A DNA stretch of 36,746 nt from Planctomycetaceae bacterium (GTDB lineage Bacteria; Planctomycetota; Planctomycetia; Pirellulales; Pirellulaceae), in the NCBI GenBank assembly GCA_016795075.1, contig JAEUIP010000009.1, positions 1 through 36,746 of the forward strand, read 5' to 3'. How positions within the stretch are numbered: the stretch's first letter is position 1; every line of letters begins with the position of its first letter. Under the pieces are notes generated by a model that saw only the letters and a list, made by a program, of their open reading frames with translations, made no database searches and was not told the DNA's origin. Made by a program: the position numbers and the translations under genes. Of the stretch, positions 9,379-17,016 are shown one piece after another.

Positions 9379-10284
9379 CTACGCCAAATCTCTCGGCCCA
9401 TCGCGGAGTGTGAAGGCGTCGTGGATCGACAGGAGCAGTTGGGTTTCGTTCGGCAGATCATGAACATCGTAGTTGCCCCCAATATCGCCAATCCACCGGC
9501 AGACGGCCAAATCGCGGATGGTAGCTTCATAGCGATTCAGCCACACTTGAAAACTCTGCTGCGACCAAGAACTGCCGCGCGGGTGTTTGCTGCTTGGGGC
9601 GATCATTCCGCAGCGCCACGGCTTCGGCGTCAACCGCGCTCGATAACATTCCTGGCTGCCACACAACTTGCGGTACAAGGGATCACACCCGAGGTCGTCA
9701 AACAACATCTGGGTCAAGGTATCGTGGGGTTCCAGCAAACGATTCAAGAGCATGATCCGATAGCCGGCAGCGGTGCGATACACTCGGAAAATCAAATCCG
9801 AATAGGTTTGCAACTTGGCTTGCAAGGCAGATAACTGCGATGGCTGAATATTCGACGCGTCAGTCGAACCTCCCAACTTGCCATACAGCCAATTCAGAAG
9901 ACCCGGCTTCGCGGGGACAGCGGGCGAGGAAATTTCGTCCGCGTCGTCGACATCAAAAAACGGCACCTGGGCGGCATTGAGCACCACACTACCGTAATGA
10001 TTGCGCGTCAAAATCCCAGCCAATTGTTGCCGCTCGTTGCGCAGTTCCTTCAATACCTCTTCGACGACCGGCCGATCGCCGTACTGCAAATAATGGTCAG
10101 GTTGAAGCCGACCTCGCTCGCGCATCATGTGGGGAGGTGGCAACTTGGCCAACCGCTCTTCCCCGTTGCGCCGGGCATCGGCCTCGCTTTCGTTCGAAAC
10201 GCCGATCAAAGTGTGATGCCACGCACCTCCCTGTGGATCGGTCGCTTCTCGTTCCACGCGAACCGCATACTTGTAGAACTTCAT
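9379..10284 (-). CDS. Conserved-looking protein with RLTPKPWR motif, function unknown
   Basis: The product has 301 residues, no signal peptide and no membrane segment. I do not recognise a named domain. The most conserved-looking part is residues about 165-225: RVYRTAAGYRIMLLNRLL, then LGCDPLYRKLCGSQECYRAR and LTPKPWRCG. It contains four cysteines in about 30 residues and several Arg/Tyr residues, which would suit a nucleic-acid or nucleotide pocket, but this is only an impression. The C-terminal part (WLNRYEATIRDLAVCRWIGD) resembles a helical tail. The ATG start is clear at 10284. The gene lies 161 bases upstream of the TPR-CHAT gene on the same strand, so they may share a transcript, although no functional link is evident. 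Confidence 0.75.
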   Translation of the reverse strand: MKFYKYAVRVEREATDPQGGAWHHTLIGVSNESEADARRNGEERLAKLPPPHMMRERGRLQPDHYLQYGDRPVVEEVLKELRNERQQLAGILTRNHYGSVVLNAAQVPFFDVDDADEISSPAVPAKPGLLNWLYGKLGGSTDASNIQPSQLSALQAKLQTYSDLIFRVYRTAAGYRIMLLNRLLEPHDTLTQMLFDDLGCDPLYRKLCGSQECYRARLTPKPWRCGMIAPSSKHPRGSSWSQQSFQVWLNRYEATIRDLAVCRWIGDIGGNYDVHDLPNETQLLLSIHDAFTLRDGPRDLA

Positions 10285-10340
10285 GGGCGAACTGCCTTCC
10301 TCGGCGTGTATCCCACGACAGGAAGACTGTATGGGACGTT

Positions 10341-10393
10341 AGCTTGGCTTTGTACCAAAAGGCGTCTGGCCTTGGGTCATGTCGTATTTTCTA
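10341..10393. repeat. Decayed half-copy of the TAGGCTTTGTCC element
   Basis: Positions 10341-10393 resemble one half of the adjacent full element: TTGGCTTTGTACCAAAAGG corresponds to TAGGCTTTGTCCCCAAAGG, and GGGTCATGTCGTATTTTCTA to CGGTCATGCCTTTTTGTCCTA with a few changes and small gaps. It sits 2 bases from the intact copy. This suggests an old insertion next to which a newer copy arrived or formed by duplication. Confidence 0.55.
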
Positions 10394-10395
10394 GT

Positions 10396-10500
10396 TAGGC
10401 TTCGTCCCCAAAGGGGTCTGACCCTTTCGAAGGCATGGAGAATCTAGGACAAAAAGGCATGACCGGAGAGGGTCAGACCCCTTTGGGGACAAAGCCTAGG
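10396..10500. mobile_element. MITE-like palindromic element, TAGGCTTTGTCC family, copy 2
   Basis: The 33-base arms at 10396-10428 and 10466-10498 are inverted repeats with about two mismatches; the left arm begins TAGGCTTCGTCCCCAAAG. The core GGACAAAAAGGCATGACCGG is shared with the copy at 5274-5376. It lies between the unknown gene and the 3' end of pyruvate kinase, 46 bases past the pyk stop, and could fold as a strong hairpin in the pyk transcript. Confidence 0.8.
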
Positions 10501-10545
10501 ATTCTGGACGCCCTCCACAGAGTCAGCGCACTTTTGAGACAACCA

Positions 10546-11976
10546 TTAATCGCGTCCGACCGTCAGCACGGTCATCCAATCGTGCTCGCCGATGTTGTCG
10601 GGAGAATCGATCACCAACAACACGCGATCGCCGTCGTTCAATTGCCAATGCGTCTTGGCACGCTCGGCAATGAAGGCTTTGATTTTCGGCAAGCCATTGA
10701 TTTGCTCTGGATCGGCGTAGTAAGGCAAGATCCCCCAATACAGGGCCAAGCCGCGCACGACATGACGATGGCCCGAAAGCGCGATTGTGGGAATGAAATC
10801 TCGGGTTTGACTCTTGTAACGAGCGGCAGCAATCGAATCCGCCACAATCACCACCGCGCGAGCCGACAGTTGTCGCGCGATGCGGCCGGCGCCTTGGACC
10901 ATTGCGCGGGTGATGTTCGAGGTTGGCTCCGGCGTGGGCTTCGCTTCCTCGCGATCCGGATACGCGCGCTCCGTTTCCAACATGATGCGATTCATCATGG
11001 TGACGGCCTCCGTAGGATACTGACCGATGGCGGTTTCGCCGCTCAACATGCACGCATCAGCCCCGTCCAGGATCGCGTTGGCCACGTCGCTAACCTCGGC
11101 GCGAGTGGGCCTGCGATTCGTGTGCATGCTTTCCAACATCTGCGTCGCCACGATGACCGGCTTGCCATACTTGCGACAAGCAGCCACGATGCGCTTTTGT
11201 TGGATCGGAGTCTGTTGGACTTCGATTTCCACGCCCAAATCGCCCCGAGCGACCATGACGCCGTCGGTCACTTTGACGATCTCATCCAAGCAATCCAAGG
11301 CTTCTCGCTTCTCAATTTTGGCGATGACTTGCGAGTGCCCCCCAGCGGCTTGAACCATCTCCTTCAGCTGGATAATCTCTTCCGGTCGGCGCACGAAACT
11401 CAAGCTCAAATACTCGACGCCTTGCGCAATCGCCCAGCGAGCGTTGTCCAAATCCACAACATCCATCGCCGGGGCACTGAAGTGGGCTCCTGGAACATTG
11501 ACTCCTTGGCGTCCGCGTAAAACCCCGCCATCAAGTACTCGGCAAACCGCGCGATCGTCGGTCTTGCTGGTGACTTGAAGCCGAATCAAACCATCCGACA
11601 ACAAGACTTGCTGCCCAACTTCTAGCTCGGCCACCAACGGCTCGTAAGTGCAAGTCAATTCGTGGCTGCTGCGGGTGATCGTCCCAGTAACAAAGTCGAC
11701 TTGATCGCCAATCGCCAAGTCCAAATCACCGGCAAACAAATCACCCAAGCGAATCTTGGGACCCGCCAAATCGACAAGCACCCCAATATCGATCGCCGTC
11801 TGATCGCGAGCCGCCGCGATGGCGTCAAACATCGCTTGATGCCGAGTTCGGTCGCCATGCGCCATGTTCAGGCGGAAGACATCGACACCCAGACGAATCA
11901 AGGCGGCCAACTTGTCCACCGAACCACACGCGGGTCCGACGGTGGCCACTATTTTTGTACGAGCGGATTGCAACAT
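10546..11976 (-). CDS. pyk: Pyruvate kinase
   Basis: The product has 476 residues, the usual bacterial length. It converts phosphoenolpyruvate and ADP to pyruvate and ATP in glycolysis. The start TKIVATVGPA, the active-site RLNMAHGD, DLAGPKIRLG, AKIEKREALDCLDEI and GVMVARGDLGVEI (catalytic Lys and metal Glu/Asp), VATQMLESM, and the SGETAIGQYP region are all visible. The C-terminal allosteric domain covers about residues 350-476. The ATG at 11976 fits the family start; the frame is open to 12339, but the extra part (HPMLQ... preceded by low-similarity sequence) is not conserved-looking. No good Shine-Dalgarno is seen. An alternative GTG lies four codons upstream. The palindromic element at 10396-10500 follows the gene. 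Confidence 0.95.
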   Translation of the reverse strand: MLQSARTKIVATVGPACGSVDKLAALIRLGVDVFRLNMAHGDRTRHQAMFDAIAAARDQTAIDIGVLVDLAGPKIRLGDLFAGDLDLAIGDQVDFVTGTITRSSHELTCTYEPLVAELEVGQQVLLSDGLIRLQVTSKTDDRAVCRVLDGGVLRGRQGVNVPGAHFSAPAMDVVDLDNARWAIAQGVEYLSLSFVRRPEEIIQLKEMVQAAGGHSQVIAKIEKREALDCLDEIVKVTDGVMVARGDLGVEIEVQQTPIQQKRIVAACRKYGKPVIVATQMLESMHTNRRPTRAEVSDVANAILDGADACMLSGETAIGQYPTEAVTMMNRIMLETERAYPDREEAKPTPEPTSNITRAMVQGAGRIARQLSARAVVIVADSIAAARYKSQTRDFIPTIALSGHRHVVRGLALYWGILPYYADPEQINGLPKIKAFIAERAKTHWQLNDGDRVLLVIDSPDNIGEHDWMTVLTVGRD

Positions 11977-12021
11977 GGGATGTCTCACAACGAAACGACT
12001 TGCGGAACGTACCAAACCCAT

Positions 12022-12087
12022 TCTTCGTGAACGAAGACTGCCGTGGCTCGTTTCGCGAACGGACGCTGGATCGCGGAACGGTCCACG
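12022..12087. repeat. Small palindromes upstream of pyk (REP-like)
   Basis: TCTTCG-TGAA-CGAAGA forms a perfect hairpin at 12022-12037. Next comes CGTGG (12042-12046) facing CCACG (12083-12087), enclosing GGATCGCGGAACGGTCC. That last piece resembles the palindromes at 33187-33235 (GGATCGCGGAGCGATCC followed by ACGACA in both). It lies in the 164-base gap between pyk and cls, in the likely pyk leader. Confidence 0.5.
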
Positions 12088-12140
12088 ACAATGACCGGTT
12101 ACGCCAGAGTACCCAATCGCCCGCCAATTGAACACGGGAG

Positions 12141-13586
12141 TTACAGATAAGGGGAACCCAACCGAGCCACCCCGTCGCGAAGTCGCGTCAAGAACGAGCG
12201 ACTTTGGAGATCTTGCAAAGTCAATCGCGTGGCCGTGACCAGTTTCGCTTGAGCAAAGGCGGACAACTCGGCGTTCAAATCGCTGCCGTAACACTCCACG
12301 TTCAATTCGAAGTTCAATCGCAAACTCCGCGGGTCCCAATTCGTCGAGCCAATCAAGGACCAGTCGCCATCGACCAAGAATAGCTTGGTATGATCAAAAG
12401 GACCCGGCGTCAAGAAAACTTCACAACCGCGCTCGATCAACTCGGGCAGCAAGGCTTGGCAGGCCCATTGCACGGGCAGGATGTTGTTTTCCGCTGGGAT
12501 CATGATGCAGACGCGTACGCCGCGCAACGCGGCGACGTTCAACGCGCCGATAATGGCCTCATCAGGCAAGAAATACGGCGTGATGATATAGACTTGTCGT
12601 TCGGCCAGTTGCAACGCGCCCAAGATCGTAAGTTTCAGCTTTTCGAAGTCTTCGTCCGGACCATCGGGAATACCGCGACACAAGATCCGACCGGTCGTTT
12701 CCGGAGTAGGAAACCAATCCTCACCTGCCAAGATCTCGTTGGTGACAAAACACCAATCGACCGAAAAAACTTCTTGCAACTGCAAGACGATCGGCCCCGT
12801 GAATTTGAAATGCAAATCTTGCAGGGGATGTTTGGGTTTCCAGTCGAGACACAAGCCTTCGCGTATATTCATGCCACCGGTATACGCAACACGTCCGTCG
12901 ACCAACAGCAGCTTGCGATGATTTCGCAGGTTGCTATACAACGTCGAGGCCGGATTGTAGGTCGGTAGAAAAGTCACGCAGGGAATGCCCAACCGTTGCA
13001 ACTGGCTAACGGACGTAGGCCGAGAATATCGCGAACCGACGTCATCGATCAAGACTCGCACTTGAACGCCGCGTTTGTGGGCTTGATGCAGCGCCTCGAC
13101 GAACATCTCTCCGGCTCGATCGTGGTCGAAAATATAAGATTGCAAGGCCACAGTCTGTTGGGCCTGCGCGATGGATGCCAACATCGAGGCGAACGCTTCT
13201 TCGCCGGTTAGCAACGGAGTGACTTCGTTGCCTTCGAGCAGCGGGGCCGAAGTCAAACGAGTCACCAAATCATCCATTTGCCGGAACTTGAAATGTTGCT
13301 TTTGAATCGACTGCAGCATTTCACGTCGCCCGGCTGGGATGCGGCGCCGGACTTCGACCAACATCTGTTCTAGTTTTCGTTGCCACCGACAGCCGCGCCG
13401 CTCCAGCCGATTGATACCAAACGCATAATAAACCAAGGTGCCAAACAACGGAGTGAACCAAATCAAACCCACCCAACCCAAGGTCGCTTTGACTTCACGG
13501 CGGTGCAGCACGGCATGGACCACGGTTGCCCCGGCCAGACACCGTTCCGCTAACGTCAACAGCATCGACCAAAAGACCCAGGTCAT
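12141..13586 (-). CDS. cls: Cardiolipin synthase (phospholipase D family)
   Basis: The product has 481 residues, the usual length for bacterial ClsA-like enzymes. It joins two phosphatidylglycerol molecules into cardiolipin and glycerol at the membrane. Two N-terminal membrane segments (MTWVFWSMLLTL and GWVGLIWFTPLFGTLVYYAF) are followed by two PLD catalytic motifs: RNHRKLLLVDGRVAYTGG (about residue 225) and FDHTKLFLVDGDWSLIGS (about residue 400), each with the HxKxxxxD core and a following Gly-Ser/Gly-Gly segment. The ATG overlaps the stop of the upstream gene by four bases (ATGA), which suggests translational coupling. It is the last gene of a tight minus-strand cluster starting at 16568. 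Confidence 0.92.
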   Translation of the reverse strand: MTWVFWSMLLTLAERCLAGATVVHAVLHRREVKATLGWVGLIWFTPLFGTLVYYAFGINRLERRGCRWQRKLEQMLVEVRRRIPAGRREMLQSIQKQHFKFRQMDDLVTRLTSAPLLEGNEVTPLLTGEEAFASMLASIAQAQQTVALQSYIFDHDRAGEMFVEALHQAHKRGVQVRVLIDDVGSRYSRPTSVSQLQRLGIPCVTFLPTYNPASTLYSNLRNHRKLLLVDGRVAYTGGMNIREGLCLDWKPKHPLQDLHFKFTGPIVLQLQEVFSVDWCFVTNEILAGEDWFPTPETTGRILCRGIPDGPDEDFEKLKLTILGALQLAERQVYIITPYFLPDEAIIGALNVAALRGVRVCIMIPAENNILPVQWACQALLPELIERGCEVFLTPGPFDHTKLFLVDGDWSLIGSTNWDPRSLRLNFELNVECYGSDLNAELSAFAQAKLVTATRLTLQDLQSRSFLTRLRDGVARLGSPYL

Positions 13587-14797
13587 GAACGTTCGGTTTC
13601 ATACCTCTGATAAAAGGTCGCCAAGCCAAAACCAAAGGCATCGTTCAATTGGTGCGAATACCGCAACATGGGCTCAAAGTTGCCATCCATTTGGCAGCAA
13701 CGAAACAACAGGGCGGTCCAACGGCTCCGCTGATGCTCGCCGCAAACTTGAAGTTGATCCATCAAGACTTCAATAGCATCCGAGTATTGACGCCGCCGCA
13801 TGAGAAGTTCGACCAAGACATCGGTCGCTTCAATTTGCCCCTCCCAAGTCAACGCCGTTGGTTGCTCGGCCTCGCGGGTCAACTCCGCTCGTCGTTCGCG
13901 GAAAAATGCCAAGCCGGCGGGAGACGATTCCTCCGATAACAACACCTCGTAATAGGCTTGATGCGTTTCGTAGTACGGATCAAACACCGCGTACCCTTGT
14001 GGCTGAAACAGTGCATCGAGTTGTCGACCGTACCGACACAACTGCCACGCCAAACGTTGCGGCTCTGGATCGTCGACAATTCGGCCAATCCGTACCACGC
14101 TGCTCAAGTGCGAAGGATCGGCGTGGTAGTTTTGGTTCGCGGTCAGGTCCGGGACTTGTTCCAACCACTGCACCAAATCCAACTCTGCGTCTTGGCCTTC
14201 GCCATCACCAGCTGCGGTGCCCAGTTGTAGCAACCCATGATGTCGGACACTCTTCAATAGTTCGGCATACAAGTGCCGCACGAGCAGCGCTGCCGCCTGT
14301 TGCCGTTCCGGCAACGTCGCATTCACCATTTGCGTGTCGAAAGCGGTGATCGCGTTGCACGTGCCCATCCGACCGAGCAATAATTCAAAACCCCACGCCG
14401 GGGCAACCCCGTGTCCTAAGGCGACCTCGATGATCTGGTCGATCCGGTCTTCGGTTGCTTCCAGTCCACGCAGCAGCTCCACCGCGCGAGCGGCATCGCC
14501 CACGGGACGCAGGTACATCCATCCTTCGGCAATCCGCCCTGCCGCGATCATCCGTTCGCCGACCACGCGACAAGCGTCCAGCAGGCGATCTTCCAGCTGC
14601 CGTTGCACGTCCGCCGATAACGACTCGGTGGCCGCCACACTCCACGGTTCCAACCCCAGCTCAAAGCGAGCCTGCAGCTTCAACGCTTCGAACCAGGCAC
14701 CGTATTGCTGGTCTTGCTCCAAAGTGGCAATCAGCCGCGTCAGGATTTCTGGTGACGACGCCTGGCGAGCCGCCGATTGAAATTCTTCAAAATTCAC
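13583..14797 (-). CDS. Helical protein of unknown function upstream of cls
   Basis: The product has 404 residues and is rich in Leu, Gln, Glu and Arg, with a predicted all-helical look. It has no signal peptide and no clear membrane segment. I do not recognise a domain. Segments such as RQQAAALLVRHLYAELLKSV, YYETHQAYYEVLLSEES and LMRRRQYSDAIEVLMDQL suggest TPR-like helical repeats. The start is GTG at 14797, 24 bases after the dehydrogenase stop. Its 3' end overlaps the cls start by 4 bases. The position inside the cluster suggests co-expression with the dehydrogenase and cardiolipin synthase, but does not reveal the role. Confidence 0.8.
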   Translation of the reverse strand: MNFEEFQSAARQASSPEILTRLIATLEQDQQYGAWFEALKLQARFELGLEPWSVAATESLSADVQRQLEDRLLDACRVVGERMIAAGRIAEGWMYLRPVGDAARAVELLRGLEATEDRIDQIIEVALGHGVAPAWGFELLLGRMGTCNAITAFDTQMVNATLPERQQAAALLVRHLYAELLKSVRHHGLLQLGTAAGDGEGQDAELDLVQWLEQVPDLTANQNYHADPSHLSSVVRIGRIVDDPEPQRLAWQLCRYGRQLDALFQPQGYAVFDPYYETHQAYYEVLLSEESSPAGLAFFRERRAELTREAEQPTALTWEGQIEATDVLVELLMRRRQYSDAIEVLMDQLQVCGEHQRSRWTALLFRCCQMDGNFEPMLRYSHQLNDAFGFGLATFYQRYETERS

Positions 14798-14821
14798 GAT
14801 CGTTCCTATCCACCCAATGTT

Positions 14822-15847
14822 CTAGGCCTTGGGACTAAGCACGGCTTTGACCACGTGGCCGTGGTGCATTTGTTCGAAAGCGTCGTGCCATTTTTCCAAG
14901 GGCCACACGCCACCGATGATGGGGCGAACATCGAGTTGGCCACTAGCCATGAGCGCGATGACTCGTTCCCAGATGGCCCAATGATGACTAAAGCTGCCTT
15001 GCAAAGTGATGTTCTTTTGCACGAGTGGATCTAGACTGAAGCCCAAGGGTTGGGGTCCCCAGCCCACTTTGCTGATCCATCCGCCGGGTCGGACCCATTT
15101 CAAAGCCAACTGCAGAGTGGCACTGGCACCTGCCGCATCGACCACTCCCTCGCAGCCCAAGCCATCGCGTTGTTTGGCAAAGTCCGTTGCATCGCCGATG
15201 ATGACTTCGCAGCCGTACTGCGTGGCAATTTGCAATCGATGCTGATCTTGTGGCAAGCCGACAATTGCGACCTGCGCGCCACACAGCCGCGCCATCGCGG
15301 CACACAAGATGCCGATGGTGCCCGGGCCAATCACAATGACGCGATCGCCAGGTTCGATGCGTACGTTACGCACCACGGCGTTGTAAGCCACGCAGCAGGG
15401 CTCCGTCAAACAAGCTTGCTCCATTGGCAGTCCATCGGGCACATGGTGCAAGATCCGAGCCGGCACGCGAACAAAGCGCGTCATCGCTCCATCCACTCCG
15501 TACCCAAAGCCTTTGCGAGTCGGATCCAAGTTGTAGCGTCCCTGACGCGTCATGGGGTTGTTGGGATCAATGATCGCAGCTGTTTCGCTGACGACCCGCT
15601 GACCCACCGTCCAACCCGTCACTTCCGCGCCCAGGTCGACGATCGTGCCACCAAACTCGTGACCCAGGATCACCGGATAATTGACGGGCCACGAATGATC
15701 GGCCGTCCACTGATGCAAATCACTGCCACAAACACCCACGTTGCCAACTTCCAACAAGACATCATGTGGCCCAATCTGGGGCGGGGCAACTTGTCTCAAC
15801 TCGACCGAATGTTTCTCGGGAGCAAAATTCACGACTGCTGCGTTCAT
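14822..15847 (-). CDS. Zinc-type medium-chain dehydrogenase (MDR), sugar/polyol-like
   Basis: The product has 341 residues, the typical MDR length. It should oxidise an alcohol with NAD(P). Catalytic zinc ligands are visible: Cys in VGVCGSDLH and His-Glu in ILGHEFGG. The Rossmann fold shows VIGPGTIGILCAA. The loop that normally carries four cysteines for the structural zinc reads ETAAIIDPNNPMTRQGRY and has none, so this zinc is absent. The general look is nearest to sorbitol/threonine dehydrogenase-type members; the substrate cannot be read from sequence. It begins 4 bases after the stop of the HUMPS-family gene, so the two are very likely translated from one message and may act on the same sugar or sugar phosphate (inference). 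Confidence 0.88.
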   Translation of the reverse strand: MNAAVVNFAPEKHSVELRQVAPPQIGPHDVLLEVGNVGVCGSDLHQWTADHSWPVNYPVILGHEFGGTIVDLGAEVTGWTVGQRVVSETAAIIDPNNPMTRQGRYNLDPTRKGFGYGVDGAMTRFVRVPARILHHVPDGLPMEQACLTEPCCVAYNAVVRNVRIEPGDRVIVIGPGTIGILCAAMARLCGAQVAIVGLPQDQHRLQIATQYGCEVIIGDATDFAKQRDGLGCEGVVDAAGASATLQLALKWVRPGGWISKVGWGPQPLGFSLDPLVQKNITLQGSFSHHWAIWERVIALMASGQLDVRPIIGGVWPLEKWHDAFEQMHHGHVVKAVLSPKA

Positions 15848-15851
15848 TCAA

Positions 15852-16568
15852 CTAGTTCCTTCGGAGGGGGACATCTTGAGCGTGGACCGCTTCGCAGATC
15901 ATACGCAAGGAAGATTCGAGATCACCGTCGGCGGTTTTGAAGGCGTCCGCGTCGATCGTCAACGGAGCGCCCAAGACGACCAACGGAGCACCGTAACTGG
16001 GGCAAGCGATGGCTTGTTCGATACTGAGTCCACCCACGGCTTGCACCGGAACTTGGACCGCCGCGACGACCTCCCGCAGTCGATCCAACGGGCTGGGCAT
16101 CCTTTGGCCGGAAGCCGCAATCCCACGACGTTCATCGTAACCGATGTGATGGATCACATAATCGCAGCCCAATTCTTCCAATCGCTTGGCGCCTTCGACC
16201 AAATCTGGATAGATCATGTTGTCGCCCATCACTTGGCAGCCAAAGTCACGGCCGGCTTTGACGACACACTTGATGGTCTCGGGATGGGCTTGAACCATGA
16301 CCACCACATGAGTGGCTCCAGCCTTGGCCATCATCTCGGCTTCCAAGTAACCGCCATCCATGGTCTTCAAGTCCGCGACGATCGGCACGCCCGGGAACTC
16401 GGCGCGCAACGCGCGGACGCCGTGCAGTCCTTCGGCCAAGATCAACGGGGTTCCCGCTTCCAACCAATCCACTCCCGCGCGAATCGCCAAATGGGCGGTG
16501 GCGATGGCTTCGCGAATATCCGTTAGATCCAACGAGATTTGTACGATCGGCCGCATTCGGTTCTCCAA
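15852..16568 (-). CDS. HUMPS-family protein (hexulose-6-phosphate synthase / keto-gulonate-6-phosphate decarboxylase-like)
   Basis: The product has 238 residues, near the 210-220 usual for the family. The family is a TIM barrel in the orotidine monophosphate decarboxylase suprafamily; members either join formaldehyde to ribulose 5-phosphate or decarboxylate 3-keto-L-gulonate 6-phosphate. Visible signatures are ISLDLTD near the start, WLEAGTPLI, the Asp-x-Lys-x-x-Asp motif in VADLKTMDGG, HHIGYDER, and AVGGLSIEQA with a phosphate-binding Gly pair. The sequence alone does not choose between the two reactions. ATG at 16568 is used; an in-frame ATG four codons later is possible. It is the first gene of the cluster with the dehydrogenase, unknown protein and cls. 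No isomerase partner (hxlB) is visible nearby. Confidence 0.85.
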   Translation of the reverse strand: MENRMRPIVQISLDLTDIREAIATAHLAIRAGVDWLEAGTPLILAEGLHGVRALRAEFPGVPIVADLKTMDGGYLEAEMMAKAGATHVVVMVQAHPETIKCVVKAGRDFGCQVMGDNMIYPDLVEGAKRLEELGCDYVIHHIGYDERRGIAASGQRMPSPLDRLREVVAAVQVPVQAVGGLSIEQAIACPSYGAPLVVLGAPLTIDADAFKTADGDLESSLRMICEAVHAQDVPLRRN

Positions 16569-16873
16569 CGGTCCTTGAATCCGAGATTGATCATCAGCAA
16601 CTTCCGCGACCGGTCAGCCGGTGCCGCGTTCCGCTAAGACGCTACAGTGTAACCTAGAGCCGTTGAAAACACAGTCGAGCGACACGCCGTCGATTTCTTT
16701 GGTGGAAAGCCACCGCGAATTGCGGAAGTCGTCGCGGGCCAGGAAACCGCGTCACGGGGCCTCGTTTTTTGCAAAATGTTGATTTCTTGGATAGCTAGGC
16801 CTGCCAATGCGTGGTTCCACTCGGGAATATCCATTTTCGCATACACGCGCTCGGTTCTTAAGCTAGACAACGC
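16569..16873. other. Intergenic region upstream of the HUMPS gene, no gene seen
   Basis: About 305 bases. A short minus-strand frame (16634-16870) has no recognisable motif and no good ribosome site. The promoter of the cluster 16568-12141 should lie here. I could not identify a convincing -35/-10 pair. Confidence 0.5.
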
Positions 16874-17016
16874 TAGTGCTTTGTCTCAACCAAAACTTGC
16901 GGTCTGGTAAAGGGGTCAGGAGTCCATTGTGCGAAGCACCCGAAGGGCCGTTCCGGCAATTGACTCCTGACCCCTTTACCAGACCGACCCCAAAATCAAA
17001 TGGTGACAAAGCACTA
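16874..17016. mobile_element. MITE-like palindromic element, TAGTGCTTTGTC family
   Basis: The ends are TAGTGCTTTGTC and GACAAAGCACTA. An inner perfect 24-base inverted repeat lies at 16901-16924 and 16962-16985 (GGTCTGGTAAAGGGGTCAGG... and its complement), and pairing continues about five more bases with one mismatch. The centre holds GCGAAGCACCCGAAGGGCC. Its ends resemble but are not identical to the TAGGCTTTGTCC family. The last three bases (17014-17016) are the TAG stop of the membrane-protein gene that reads into it. Confidence 0.75.

Noticed and set aside
10435-11520. 361-codon open frame on the plus strand
   Set aside because: Antisense to pyruvate kinase, whose motifs are complete; the plus-strand translation has no family resemblance.
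11977-12339. N-terminal extension of pyruvate kinase
   Set aside because: The extra sequence has no similarity to the family, contains palindromes, and the ATG at 11976 gives the normal length.
16634-16870. 78-codon minus-strand gene
   Set aside because: No ribosome site, no motif, and composition unlike neighbouring genes.
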